From: Microbacterium luticocti DSM 19459
Lineage (GTDB): Bacteria > Actinomycetota > Actinomycetes > Actinomycetales > Microbacteriaceae
Reading direction: 5' to 3'
NCBI RefSeq assembly: GCF_000422405.1
Contig: NZ_AULS01000007.1
Span: 62,001-126,000 of the forward strand
Length of the DNA: 64,000 bases
Under the pieces are notes generated by a model that saw only the letters and a program-made list of their open reading frames with translations, searched no databases and was not told the DNA's origin. Below are positions 1-7,906 of this stretch, in pieces. The first letter of the stretch is position 1, and the number at the start of each line of letters is the position of its first letter. Both the position numbers and the translations under genes were made by a program.

Positions 1-1
1 C

Positions 2-721
2 TCCACGGCCGCGACGATCCTCGCCTCCAGTGCCCTCGGGTTCGCGCTGTCGACCACACAGGTCGCCTCGGGCTCGGTGATCGGCTCGGGCCTCGGCCGC
101 CGCGGGTCGAAGGTGCGCTGGGGCACGGCCGGCCGGATCGCGGTGGGGTGGTTGCTCACCCTGCCGGCGGCGGGCGTGGTCGGCGCGCTCGCCGCGCTGA
201 TCGTGCAGTGGTTGGGGATGTGGGGCATCCTTCTGGACGCTCTGCTGGCTCTGGCCGTGATCGTCGGGCTGTTCTGGCGCTCGCGCCGTGACGCCGTCAC
301 CGCGGCGAACGCGATGAGCGACGTGGCCGAGTCGGCCCGCGCGGTGAAGGTGAAGAAGAACCCGCCGCCCACCCGCCGCCAGCGCGCCATCCTGCGCGAG
401 CAGGAGCGGATCAAGGCCGAAGAGAAGGCCCGCCGCAAGGCCGCCGAGCGCGAACGCGAGCGTCGCCGCGCCGACGAGCAGGCCCGCGCGAAGGCCGAGA
501 AGAAGGCCAAAGCGAAGGCCGAGGCCAAACGCAGCGCCGACGAGAAGAAGGACGCGAAGAAGAAGGCGGATGCCGCCAAGAAGGCGGGCGCCGCCAAGAA
601 GGCGGATGCCACCACGAAGGCGGATGCCGCCAAGAAGGCGGGTGCCGACAAGAAGCGGCACCCGCAGCGCGAAGGCAAGGGCAAGAACACCACCGCGGCC
701 GCCGGAAAGGACGCGCGATGA
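2..721 (+). CDS. PiT-family inorganic phosphate transporter, C-terminal part (cut by window edge)
   Basis: This is the end of a cation-coupled phosphate permease of the cytoplasmic membrane. The frame is open from base 2 with no start, so the N-terminal part lies outside the window. The fragment opens with ALGFALSTTQVASGS, which resembles the conserved C-terminal PiT motif (Gln where His is usual). Membrane segments lie at about fragment residues 46-70 and 73-92. A cytoplasmic tail of about 145 residues follows, dominated by Lys, Ala, Glu and Arg, probably a long charged helix, with repeats such as KADAAKKAG. The tail is unusual for the family and starts with KKNPPPTRRQR, a motif echoed in the next protein. 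The stop overlaps the next start (ATGA), so the two are probably co-translated. The family call is confident; the role of the tail is unknown. Confidence 0.85.
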   Translation, partial: STAATILASSALGFALSTTQVASGSVIGSGLGRRGSKVRWGTAGRIAVGWLLTLPAAGVVGALAALIVQWLGMWGILLDALLALAVIVGLFWRSRRDAVTAANAMSDVAESARAVKVKKNPPPTRRQRAILREQERIKAEEKARRKAAERERERRRADEQARAKAEKKAKAKAEAKRSADEKKDAKKKADAAKKAGAAKKADATTKADAAKKAGADKKRHPQREGKGKNTTAAAGKDAR

Positions 722-1053
722 CCATCGAGATCAACTGGTTCGCGTTCGCGCAGGTGTTCGCCGCGGCGCTGGTCGGCGCGTTGCTCGTGGTCGGCTTCTA
801 CGCGATCGGGTTGCGGCTGTTGGTGCGCGCCGGGCGGGTGCCGGTGGTGGCGCCCGCCGAGTTCACCGACGCGCTCACCGTGATCACCCCCAAAGAGGCG
901 GCCCGCGCCGAGAAGGCCGCGGCCAAGGCCGCCAAGAAGAACCCGCTCACCGAGGCGCAGAAACGGCTGGCGTTCGTCGGCGCGTGCGCATCGTTCGCGC
1001 TGTGCGGCGTGGCGGTCGCCGCCGGCATCGTGCTCATCGTCGTCGGTCACTGA
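718..1053 (+). CDS. Small two-segment membrane protein next to the PiT transporter
   Basis: A 111-residue protein of unknown function. It has an N-terminal membrane segment (about residues 8-36), a polar Lys/Ala-rich middle stretch (about 58-82) and a second membrane segment (about 84-108). The middle stretch contains KKNPLTEAQKR, close to KKNPPPTRRQR in the cytoplasmic tail of the preceding phosphate transporter. The start overlaps the transporter stop by four bases, so it should be translated with it. Position and the shared motif suggest an accessory or assembly partner of the phosphate permease, but this is inference. Confidence 0.8.
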   Translation: MTIEINWFAFAQVFAAALVGALLVVGFYAIGLRLLVRAGRVPVVAPAEFTDALTVITPKEAARAEKAAAKAAKKNPLTEAQKRLAFVGACASFALCGVAVAAGIVLIVVGH

Positions 1054-1072
1054 CGCCGTCGGAGGGGGCGCT

Positions 1073-1078
1073 TAGGCT
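1073..1078 (+). promoter_or_regulatory. -10 element of a leaderless promoter (phosphodiesterase gene)
   Basis: TAGGCT ends six bases before the ATG at 1085. Transcription should start at the start codon itself, and no ribosome binding site is visible. Confidence 0.6.
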
Positions 1079-1084
1079 GGGGGC

Positions 1085-1996
1085 ATGGATGCCGCAGCCG
1101 TCCGCTTCGGGTCGCACCCGCCCGCGCGGCGCACGATCGTGCACCTCAGCGACACCCATCTGCTGGGGGGAAACCGGCCGTTGGGCGGCCGGTACGACAC
1201 CGCACAGAACCTGCACGCGACACTCGACGCGATCGAGCGGCTCGGCATCCGCCCCGACGCCTTGGTCTTCACCGGCGACCTCACCGACCTCGGCGAGCCC
1301 GAGGCGTACCACGCCCTGAAAGACGCGGTCGAGCCGGTCGCGGCCCGGCTCGGCGCCCCCGTGGTGTGGGTCGCCGGCAACCACGACGAGCGTCCCTGGC
1401 TGCACCGCGACCTGCTCGGTGGCGAGCCCACCGAGCGGCCGGTGACGGGCGTGTGGGACCTCGGCGGGCTGCGCGTGGTCGCGCTGGACACCTCGGTGCC
1501 CGGCTGGCACCACGGCGACCTCGACGACGAGCAGTTGTCGTGGCTGCGCGAGCAGCTCGCCACCCCCGCGCCGTTGGGCACGCTGCTGGCGATGCACCAC
1601 CCGCCGCTGCCGAGCCATCTGCCGCTGTTCGACATCCTCGAGTTGCGGCACCAGGATGCGCTCGCGAAGACCATCCGGGGCAGCGATGTGCGTGGCATCC
1701 TGGCCGGTCACCTGCACTATTCCACGCACGGCATGTTCGCCGGTGTCGAGGTGAGCGTAGCGGCCGCCACCTGCTACACGATGAACCTCGCGCGCCCGGC
1801 GGCCCGGGTCAACGGCATGGACGCGGGGCAGTCGTTCCACCTCGTGCACGTCTACGACGACACCATCACGCATGCGGTGGTGCCGGTGACGGATGCCGCG
1901 ACCGCGGACTTCTTCGACGAGGCCTGGCTCGCCCGCATGGCCGCGCTGAGCCCGGCCGAGCGGCTCGACGCGTTCTCACGCAAACCATCACGGTGA
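1085..1996 (+). CDS. Metallophosphoesterase, CpdA/Icc-like phosphodiesterase
   Basis: A 303-residue calcineurin-fold phosphoesterase with two metal ions, similar to cyclic-nucleotide phosphodiesterases. The metal-binding motifs appear in order: HLSDTH (about residue 20), GDLTD (about 64), GNHDE (about 97), MHHPPLP (about 170) and AGHLH (about 203). There is no signal peptide, so it should act in the cytoplasm. The start is the ATG placed directly after the TAGGCT element. It stands alone between the phosphate transporter pair and aspA. Substrate specificity cannot be read from the sequence; cAMP phosphodiesterase is the usual annotation, but other phosphodiesters are possible. Confidence 0.85.
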   Translation: MDAAAVRFGSHPPARRTIVHLSDTHLLGGNRPLGGRYDTAQNLHATLDAIERLGIRPDALVFTGDLTDLGEPEAYHALKDAVEPVAARLGAPVVWVAGNHDERPWLHRDLLGGEPTERPVTGVWDLGGLRVVALDTSVPGWHHGDLDDEQLSWLREQLATPAPLGTLLAMHHPPLPSHLPLFDILELRHQDALAKTIRGSDVRGILAGHLHYSTHGMFAGVEVSVAAATCYTMNLARPAARVNGMDAGQSFHLVHVYDDTITHAVVPVTDAATADFFDEAWLARMAALSPAERLDAFSRKPSR

Positions 1997-2007
1997 TCCG
2001 CCCTCGG

Positions 2008-2033
2008 GTACAGCGGCCGCGGCCCAGCTGTAC
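2008..2033. repeat. Inverted repeat upstream of aspA
   Basis: GTACAGC at 2008-2014 is the reverse complement of GCTGTAC at 2027-2033, with 12 GC-rich bases between. A further copy of the left arm with its flank (GTACAGCGGCCG) follows at 2039-2050. It lies between the phosphodiesterase stop and the aspA promoter, so it could be a terminator stem or an operator. Confidence 0.45.
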
Positions 2034-2066
2034 GCGGCGTACAGCGGCCGGTCGGGTGCGCGTGGG

Positions 2067-2072
2067 TAGGAT
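2067..2072 (+). promoter_or_regulatory. -10 element for aspA
   Basis: TAGGAT lies about 43 bases before the aspA ATG, implying a leader of about 36 bases. An AAGGA ribosome binding site is at 2101-2105. A GGATCG...CGATCC inverted repeat (2069-2088) overlaps the start of the transcript. Confidence 0.5.
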
Positions 2073-2114
2073 CGAAGCATCCCGATCCACTGTCACCCAC
2101 AAGGACGCCACGAC

Positions 2115-3587
2115 ATGACGTTGGACGCAACGACGCGCACCCGAACCGAAACCGACTCGCTCGGCTCGATGGAGATCCCGGCAGATGCCTATTGGGGCAT
2201 CCACACCGCACGGGCCCTCGAGAACTTCCCCATCGCGAAGCGACCGATCTCGGTGTACAGCGACTTCGTCCGCGGCCTGGCGATGGTCAAGCAGGCCTCG
2301 GCCCGGGCCAACCGCGAGATCGGTGTGCTCTCGGCCGAGAAGGCCGACCTGATCGACCGCGCCGCCCAGCTGGTCATCGAGGGCAAGTACCACGACCAGT
2401 TCGTGGTCGGCGTCATCCAGGGCGGCGCCGGCACCTCGACCAACATGAACGCGAACGAGGTCATCACCAACATCGCGCTCGAGCTGGCCGGCCGCGAGAA
2501 GGGCGACTACGCCTTCCTCGCCCCGATCGACGACACCAACCGCAGCCAGTCCACGAACGACGTGTATCCCACGGCGATCAAGGTCGGCCTGTCGCTGCTG
2601 CTGCAGAGCCTGCTCGACGAGCTCGACCTGCTGCGCAAGTCGTTCCTGGCCAAGGCCGTCGAGTTCCACGACATCCTCAAGGTGGGCCGCACCCAGCTGC
2701 AGGATGCCGTGCCGATGACCCTCGGCCAGGAGTTCCACGGGTTCGCCACCACGCTCGGCTACGACCACCAGCGGCTCACCGAGAACGCCCGACTCATGTT
2801 CGAGGTGAACATGGGCGCCACCGCCATCGGCACCGGCATCACCACGCACCCCGGCTATGCGCCGGCCGTGCTGCGCCACCTGCGTGAGATCACCGGTCTC
2901 GACCTGGTCACCGCGTCGGATCTGGTCGAGGCCACCAGCGACACCGGGTCGTTCATGTCGTTCTCGGCATCGCTCAAGCGCAGCGCCATCAAGCTCTCGA
3001 AGATCTGCAACGACCTGCGGCTGCTCTCCAGCGGCCCGCAGGCGGGTCTGGGCGAGATCAACCTGCCGGCCAAGGCCGCAGGCTCCTCGATCATGCCGGG
3101 CAAGGTCAACCCGATCATCCCCGAGGTCGTCAACCAGGTCGCGTTCTCGGTGGCGGGCGCCGACGTCACCGTCACCATGGCCGCCGAGGCCGGGCAGTTG
3201 CAGCTGAACGCGTTCGAGCCGGTCATCGCGCACTCGATCTTCCAGTCGATCACGTGGATGCGACAGGCGATGTGGACGCTGCGGGTCAACTGCGTCGACG
3301 GCATCACCGCGAACAAGGAACGCCTGGGCGCCATGGTCGGCTCGTCGGTCGGCGTCATCACCGCGCTGACCCCGTTCATCGGCTACGCCGCCTCGGCCGC
3401 CCTGGCCAAGACCGCGCTGCTGACCGGCCGCAATGTCGCCGACCTGGTCGTCGAGGCCGGGCTGATGAGCCGCGACGAGGTCACCAAGCAGCTCTCGCCG
3501 GCCCGGCTGTCGGGGCTCGAGACGATCACCGAGACGATCCCGATCGTGCAGCCCGCCGAGAACCTGGTGGCCGACGAGACGGTCTGA
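2115..3587 (+). CDS. aspA: Aspartate ammonia-lyase
   Basis: Converts L-aspartate to fumarate and ammonia in the cytoplasm, feeding amino-acid nitrogen and carbon to the citric acid cycle. The 490 residues match the fumarase/aspartase superfamily over their length. Visible signatures are GTSTNMNANEV (about residue 100), NRSQSTNDVYPTAI (about 141-154) and the superfamily loop GSSIMPGKVNP (about 325-335), which carries the catalytic Ser. TSTNMNANEV and overall similarity favour aspartase over class II fumarase, but the two are close relatives. The start has an upstream AAGGA. The gene appears monocistronic, with its own promoter at 2067. Confidence 0.9.
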   Translation: MTLDATTRTRTETDSLGSMEIPADAYWGIHTARALENFPIAKRPISVYSDFVRGLAMVKQASARANREIGVLSAEKADLIDRAAQLVIEGKYHDQFVVGVIQGGAGTSTNMNANEVITNIALELAGREKGDYAFLAPIDDTNRSQSTNDVYPTAIKVGLSLLLQSLLDELDLLRKSFLAKAVEFHDILKVGRTQLQDAVPMTLGQEFHGFATTLGYDHQRLTENARLMFEVNMGATAIGTGITTHPGYAPAVLRHLREITGLDLVTASDLVEATSDTGSFMSFSASLKRSAIKLSKICNDLRLLSSGPQAGLGEINLPAKAAGSSIMPGKVNPIIPEVVNQVAFSVAGADVTVTMAAEAGQLQLNAFEPVIAHSIFQSITWMRQAMWTLRVNCVDGITANKERLGAMVGSSVGVITALTPFIGYAASAALAKTALLTGRNVADLVVEAGLMSRDEVTKQLSPARLSGLETITETIPIVQPAENLVADETV

Positions 3588-3591
3588 ACGA

Positions 3592-3597
3592 TAGCGT
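3592..3597 (+). promoter_or_regulatory. -10 element for the DUF4190 gene
   Basis: TAGCGT lies five bases after the aspA stop and gives a leader of about 27 bases. That leader carries a strong GGAGG ribosome binding site at 3619-3623, seven bases from the ATG, so this gene is not leaderless. Confidence 0.5.
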
Positions 3598-3629
3598 TGA
3601 AGGGTTCGACCGTAAACCGGAGGTAACCC

Positions 3630-4340
3630 ATGTCCAACGTCCCCGACTCCGAGAACCCGCAGCCGCCGGCGTCACAGCCTCCGGCCGGCGGTGAGGTGCC
3701 GCCGGCACCAGACGCGGCTCCTGCCGCCCCCGAGGTGCCGCCGGCCCCGGCCGCCGACGCCGTGCCGCCGGCCCCGGCCGCCGACGCCGTGCCGCCGGCC
3801 CCGGCCGCCGACGCCGTGCCGCCGGCTCCGGCCGCCGACGCTGTGCCGCCCGCCCCGGCCTACGGCCAGCAGCCGGCCTACGGGCAGCAGCAGCCGGCGT
3901 ACGCCCAGCAGCCGGCGTACGGGCAGCAGGCACCGTACGGCCAGCAGGCCGCGTACGGGCAGGCCCCGTACCCTCAGGCGCCGGGTTACGCCGAGCCGGC
4001 CACGTCGACGACCTACCCGGGCAAGACCATGGGCATCGTCGCGTTCGTGCTCTCCCTGGCCGGCCTGATCACCAGCGGCGTCACCTCGCTGGTCGGTCTG
4101 ATCCTCGGCATCGTCGCGCTCAGCCAGAGCAAGAAGGCCGGGCAGAAGAACGGCCTCGCCCTGGCGGCGATCATCATCGGCGCCGTCATCGTGGTGCTCG
4201 GCATCATCGGCATCATCGTGGCGATCTCGTTCTTCGCCTCGTTCGCCGGCGCGGTGAACCAGTGCTACACCGACCCGGGCGGCATCGTGCAGGTGTTCGG
4301 CATCACCTTCAACTGCGAAGACCTGCTGAACGGGCGCTGA
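3630..4340 (+). CDS. DUF4190 membrane protein with Pro/Ala and Tyr/Gln repeat N-terminus
   Basis: A 236-residue protein of unknown function. Residues 1-75 are Pro/Ala-rich and include four copies of a VPPAPAADA unit; about 76-120 form a Tyr/Gln-rich stretch (YGQQPAYGQQ pattern). Both look disordered and cytoplasmic. A DUF4190-type region follows, with two membrane segments (about 131-158 and 172-205) around a short basic loop SQSKKAGQKNG. The tail after the second segment carries two Cys (CYTDPGG and NCEDLL), which could form a disulfide outside the cell. Proteins of this layout are common in actinobacteria; the role is unknown. The start is supported by GGAGG. Confidence 0.8.
   Translation: MSNVPDSENPQPPASQPPAGGEVPPAPDAAPAAPEVPPAPAADAVPPAPAADAVPPAPAADAVPPAPAADAVPPAPAYGQQPAYGQQQPAYAQQPAYGQQAPYGQQAAYGQAPYPQAPGYAEPATSTTYPGKTMGIVAFVLSLAGLITSGVTSLVGLILGIVALSQSKKAGQKNGLALAAIIIGAVIVVLGIIGIIVAISFFASFAGAVNQCYTDPGGIVQVFGITFNCEDLLNGR
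3735..3863 (+). repeat. 27-bp in-frame minisatellite in the DUF4190 gene
   Basis: Four nearly identical 27-base units (3735-3761, 3762-3788, 3789-3815, 3816-3842) and a partial fifth encode VPPAPAADA repeats. Copies 1-3 are identical at DNA level over most of their length, which suggests recent slippage and variable copy number between strains. Confidence 0.85.
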
Positions 4341-4393
4341 CCCGCACTCGCGTCACGTACGTAGGGGCGTCGGGCACAAGCCCGGCGCCCCTG

Positions 4394-4469
4394 TCGTGCA
4401 CCGCGGCCTCGATCGTGCACCGCGGCGTCGGTCGTGCACCTCGGCCTCGGTCGTGCACCACGGCCTCGG
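4394..4469. repeat. Four 19-bp tandem repeats abutting the next stop codon
   Basis: Units start at 4394, 4413, 4432 and 4451 with the pattern TCGTGCACCGCGGCCTCGA, and one to three changes between copies. The array ends exactly where the minus-strand hydrolase gene begins its stop codon (4470-4472). It has no spacers, so it is not a CRISPR. Confidence 0.85.
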
Positions 4470-5336
4470 TCAGTCGACGATGCGGCAGTGCGTGGTCAGC
4501 TCGCCGATCCCGTCCACACCGACGGTCACCGTCGAGCGGTCACGCAAGAAGATCTGCGGATCCCGCGAGTAGCCGGCGCCCCCGGGCGACCCGGTCGAGA
4601 TGAGGGTGCCCGGAAGCAGCGTCGCCGACTGCGACAGGTGCGCCACCAACGTCGCCACCGACCGGATCATCTGCCCGGTCGAGGCATCCTGCACGCGGTG
4701 TCCGTCCACCACGGTCCAGATGTGCAGGTCCTGTGGGTCGCCGACCTCGTCGGCGGTGACGGCGAACGGGCCGGTCGGGGTGAACCCGTCGAACGACTTG
4801 CACCGCGACCACTGCGCCTCGGAGAACTGGATGTCACGCGCGGTGATGTCGTTGACCACGGTGTAGCCCCACACGTGGTCGAGGGCGTCGTCGACGGTGA
4901 CGTCTTTGGCGGCGCGACCGATGATCACGCCGAGTTCCGCCTCGTAGTCGACCGACTCACTCAGCGACCGCGGCCATGTCGTGGTCGCCTCGTGACCGGT
5001 CAGCGAGTTCGGCCACAGCGTGAACACCGTGGGCGCGGTGTCGGCCTTCAGGCTCAGTTCACTCGCGTGCGCCGCATAGTTCAGGCCGACCGCGAGCACG
5101 ACCGGCGGGGCCAGCACGGCCGAGGCGTATCCCACCTGTGACAGCGGGATGCCGCCGCCCGCGCCGGCCGCGGCATCCCGCACCCGATCCAGCAGCGCGT
5201 CACCGCCGACGATCAGCTCGTGCAGCGTCGCCGGCCCGTCGGCGAGCAGGTCGCGCACCACCAGCGCCGTCTCGCCCTGAACGACCGCCAGTACGGGACG
5301 GGGCTGATCGGGGACGGTGACGTGGGCGAAGCGCAT
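4470..5336 (-). CDS. Fumarylacetoacetate hydrolase (FAH) family protein
   Basis: A 288-residue enzyme of the FAH superfamily, whose members hydrolyse or decarboxylate acylpyruvate-like compounds or act as hydratases in aromatic catabolism. Family landmarks are GLNYAAHASE (about residue 82), the metal-binding VDYEAELGVIIG (about 127), NDITARD (about 160), KSFDGFTPTGP (about 178) and TGSPGGAGYSRDP near the C-terminus. It is a stand-alone cytoplasmic enzyme. The start ATG follows TAGCGT by six bases (leaderless). No catabolic genes lie beside it, so the substrate cannot be inferred. The 3' end abuts a tandem repeat array. Confidence 0.85.
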   Translation of the reverse strand: MRFAHVTVPDQPRPVLAVVQGETALVVRDLLADGPATLHELIVGGDALLDRVRDAAAGAGGGIPLSQVGYASAVLAPPVVLAVGLNYAAHASELSLKADTAPTVFTLWPNSLTGHEATTTWPRSLSESVDYEAELGVIIGRAAKDVTVDDALDHVWGYTVVNDITARDIQFSEAQWSRCKSFDGFTPTGPFAVTADEVGDPQDLHIWTVVDGHRVQDASTGQMIRSVATLVAHLSQSATLLPGTLISTGSPGGAGYSRDPQIFLRDRSTVTVGVDGIGELTTHCRIVD

Positions 5337-5342
5337 CCTTCA

Positions 5343-5348
5343 ACGCTA
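5343..5348 (-). promoter_or_regulatory. -10 element of a leaderless promoter (FAH-family gene)
   Basis: On the minus strand TAGCGT is followed by six bases and then the ATG at 5336. Confidence 0.6.
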
Positions 5349-5397
5349 CCGCGCCGATCTGAAAGCGCCGTTGCCGGGCGAGAGGCCGGCAGCCCCC

Positions 5398-5403
5398 TAT
5401 GCT
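5398..5403 (+). promoter_or_regulatory. -10 element of a leaderless promoter (PrsW-like gene)
   Basis: TATGCT is followed by seven bases and the ATG at 5411. An in-frame ATG at 5399 lies inside this element and would be upstream of transcription. Confidence 0.55.
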
Positions 5404-5410
5404 GAACGCC

Positions 5411-6580
5411 ATGTCGTTCCCCTCTTCGCTGGCCCGCGGATACCCCGACCGGGCGGCCCCGGTCGCCGCGCCTGCGCAGCCCGTGACGGCTCTTCCCGCA
5501 CTGGCCGCTCGTGGGCGTAGCGCGGCACCGTGGCTCGTCGCCGTGCTCGCAGTGGTGTTGCTGTGCCTGATCTCCTATTTCACGCAGACGCTCGGGACCG
5601 CTGCCTCGGCCGTCGGCATGGTCGTCGCGCTGTTTCCGATGGCGGGCGTCCTGTTGGCCGTGAAGCTCGTCGACCGGTGGGAGCCCGAACCGCGGTCGCT
5701 GCTGGTGCTGGCGTTCGCGTGGGGCGCGATCGCCGCGGTCGGCATCGCCTTGGGCGTCGACCTGCTGCTGTCGATCGGGTTCGGGCTGTCGGATTCGCCC
5801 GCGCGCGAGGCGATGCAGTCGGTGATCCAGGCGCCGATCGTCGAGGAGTTCGCCAAGGGGCTCGGCGTGTTCCTGATCTACGTCACCGCGCGCCGCGCGT
5901 TCGACGGGCCCGTGGACGGCATCGTGTACGGGGCCATGGTCGCGGCCGGGTTCGCGTTCACCGAGAACATCCAGTACTTCGCCATCAGTGCGATCGAGGG
6001 TGGTGCGCGCGAGCTGACGTTCACGTTCATCCTGCGCGGCATCCTGTCACCGTTCGCGCACGTCATGTTCACCGCGGTCACCGGCTACGCCCTGGGGTTG
6101 GCCGCCCGACGTGGGGCCAGTGCCGCCGCGGCGGTGCGGCCGTGGGTCGTGGGCATGGTCGGGGCCGCCCTGCTGCACGCGCTGTGGAACGGGTCGGCGC
6201 AGTTCTCGGACTTCTTCTCGCTGTATGTGACGCTGCAGGTGCCGCTGTTCCTGCTGTTCATCCTCGGGGTGGTGCTGCTGCGCCGGGAGGAGGAACGGCT
6301 GACCCGCCAGCGCCTGGGCGAGTACGCGTCGGCCGGCTGGTTCACCCCGCAAGAGGTCGACATGCTCGCCACGCCGCGCGGGCGCCGGTCGGCGATGGCG
6401 TGGGCGCGCACGCTGCGCGGTGACCGCAGCGCGGTGATGAAGGGCTTCATCGCGGATGCCACGACCCTGGCGGCCGCGCGGCAGCGCATCGTCACCGGCC
6501 GCGACCCGGGCGCAGCGGCCGACCAACAGGTGCTGCTGGCCCGCACCGTCGCCGCCCGCAGGGCGCTGTTCGCGCCGTGA
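5411..6580 (+). CDS. PrsW-family intramembrane metalloprotease
   Basis: A multi-span membrane protein of 389 residues in the PrsW family, relatives of which cleave anti-sigma factors or other membrane proteins inside the bilayer. The family motifs are present: EEFAKG in VEEFAKGLGVFL (about residue 145), FTENIQYF (about 180), HVMFTAVTGYA (about 216) and LLHALWN (about 254), supplying Glu and His metal ligands. About eight hydrophobic segments span residues 35-300, followed by a cytoplasmic tail of about 90 residues rich in Arg and Ala. The ATG at 5411 is chosen because it follows TATGCT at leaderless spacing; 5399 is a possible alternative. No sigma/anti-sigma pair is nearby, so the target is unknown. 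Confidence 0.85.
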   Translation: MSFPSSLARGYPDRAAPVAAPAQPVTALPALAARGRSAAPWLVAVLAVVLLCLISYFTQTLGTAASAVGMVVALFPMAGVLLAVKLVDRWEPEPRSLLVLAFAWGAIAAVGIALGVDLLLSIGFGLSDSPAREAMQSVIQAPIVEEFAKGLGVFLIYVTARRAFDGPVDGIVYGAMVAAGFAFTENIQYFAISAIEGGARELTFTFILRGILSPFAHVMFTAVTGYALGLAARRGASAAAAVRPWVVGMVGAALLHALWNGSAQFSDFFSLYVTLQVPLFLLFILGVVLLRREEERLTRQRLGEYASAGWFTPQEVDMLATPRGRRSAMAWARTLRGDRSAVMKGFIADATTLAAARQRIVTGRDPGAAADQQVLLARTVAARRALFAP

Positions 6581-6677
6581 CCTGCGGCATCCGGTCGCGG
6601 GCGGGCCGCCGGCCGCCGTATCCGTCGCTCGCGCCGGCGCGCCGCGGGCATCGCGCCGCGGGCATCCCCGCAGCAAG

Positions 6678-6728
6678 ACTCAGCGCCCGGTGCCGCGGCG
6701 ATGCCGGCGTGTCTCCCGAGCGCTGAGT
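6678..6728. repeat. Inverted repeat downstream of the PrsW-like gene
   Basis: ACTCAGCGC (6678-6686) pairs with GCGCTGAGT (6720-6728) across 33 bases. It could end transcription of the upstream gene. The same 240-base gap holds a 14-base direct repeat (GCGCCGCGGGCATC at 6639 and 6653). Nothing else is recognisable there. Confidence 0.5.
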
Positions 6729-6820
6729 TGATCTGACACCAGGATGACACGGCCTCACCGACCGGTCAAGACCCCGCTTGAGGCTTTGACCGACGGTGCC
6801 GCGTCGGGTTGGATGGAACC

Positions 6821-7189
6821 ATGACAGACAACCGCACGAAGCCCGAGATCGACGCACCCGAGGGCCCGGCCCCGTCCGACCTCGTCATCCGCGACCTCAT
6901 CGTCGGCGACGGCGCCGAGGCCAAGCCCGGCGACACCGTCACCGTGCACTACGTGGGCGTCGAGTACGAGTCGGGGGAGGAGTTCGACTCGTCGTGGAAC
7001 CGCGGCGAGTCCATCCAGTTCCCGCTGCGCGGCCTGATCCAGGGCTGGCAGGACGGCATCCCCGGCATGAAGGTCGGCGGCCGTCGCGAGCTGGTCATCC
7101 CGCCGCACCTGGCGTACGGCCCGGCCGGCGGCCACTTCCTGGGCGGCAAGACCCTCATCTTCGTCATCGACCTCATCTCGGTCGGCTGA
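6821..7189 (+). CDS. FKBP-type peptidyl-prolyl cis-trans isomerase
   Basis: A 122-residue single-domain FKBP rotamase that speeds prolyl bond isomerisation during protein folding. It has the typical core: GDTVTVHYVGVEYESGEEFDSS (about residues 42-62), the IQGWQDGIPGMKVGGRR stretch, IPPHLAYG and a final FVIDLISVG strand. There is no signal peptide, so it is cytoplasmic. The ATG at 6821 is preferred over a TTG four codons upstream; TTGGAT six bases before it may be a weak leaderless -10 element. A terminator follows at 7203. Confidence 0.9.
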   Translation: MTDNRTKPEIDAPEGPAPSDLVIRDLIVGDGAEAKPGDTVTVHYVGVEYESGEEFDSSWNRGESIQFPLRGLIQGWQDGIPGMKVGGRRELVIPPHLAYGPAGGHFLGGKTLIFVIDLISVG

Positions 7190-7202
7190 CCCGACAGACA
7201 CC

Positions 7203-7243
7203 GACGGGCGGATGCCTCTGGCCGAGGCATCCGCTCGTCTTTT
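7203..7243 (+). terminator. Intrinsic terminator after the FKBP gene
   Basis: A 16-base stem (7203-7218 with 7224-7239, one G-T pair), five-base loop, then TTTT. The stem is built around GGATGCC/GGCATCC-type words. Confidence 0.85.
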
Positions 7244-7328
7244 GCATTCATCGGAATAGATGACGGTGTGCTCCCGTTGCATCGGTGTGAGCGCGCATCG
7301 CGCGCGATCCGACAGCGGAAGGACCGAC

Positions 7329-7895
7329 ATGACCGACACCACCATCGCCCCCGAGATCGCCGGCTACAAGCCCGGAACGTGGGTGCTCGACCCCGCCCAC
7401 AGCGACGTGCAGTTCAGCGTGCGTCACATGATGATCTCGAAGGTGCGCGGCACGTTCGGCGTGAAGAGCGCGACCATCGTCGCCCCCGAGAACCCGCTCG
7501 AGGCGCAGATCACCGCGACCGTCGATGTGGCGTCGGTGGACACGCGCGACGAGAATCGCGACGCACACCTGCGTTCGGCCGACTTCTTCGACGCCGAGAC
7601 CTACCCCACCATGGAGTTCCGCTCCACCGGCGTGCGCCTGGAGGGCGGCGACTTCCTCGTCGACGGCGAACTCAGCCTGCACGGCGTCACCAAGCCGGTG
7701 ACCTTCACCGTCGAGTTCGGCGGCTTCGGCACCGACCCGTACGGCAACTACAAGGCCGGCGCCACGGCCAAGGCCGTCATCAACCGCGAGGACTTCGGCC
7801 TGACCTGGAACGCCGCGCTCGAGACCGGCGGCGTGCTGGTCGGCAAGGACGTCACCATCGAGCTCGACCTGCAGGGCTCGCTGCAGCAGGACTGA
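7329..7895 (+). CDS. YceI-family protein
   Basis: A 188-residue protein of the YceI family, a lipocalin-like beta barrel that binds isoprenoid or other long lipids. Landmarks are TWVLDPAHSDVQFSVRHMM (about residues 17-35), KVRGTFG, the DENRDAHLRSADFFD stretch (about 75-90), and LHGVTKPVTF. No signal peptide is seen, so this copy is probably cytoplasmic, unlike secreted relatives. The ATG at 7329 is preceded by GGAAGGA (7320-7325); the 23 codons open upstream are probably leader. Confidence 0.88.
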   Translation: MTDTTIAPEIAGYKPGTWVLDPAHSDVQFSVRHMMISKVRGTFGVKSATIVAPENPLEAQITATVDVASVDTRDENRDAHLRSADFFDAETYPTMEFRSTGVRLEGGDFLVDGELSLHGVTKPVTFTVEFGGFGTDPYGNYKAGATAKAVINREDFGLTWNAALETGGVLVGKDVTIELDLQGSLQQD

Positions 7896-7906
7896 CACCT
7901 CTCGAG

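Noticed and set aside
4394..4469. Tandem repeats considered as a CRISPR array
   Set aside because: The units are contiguous with no unique spacers, and no cas genes are present.
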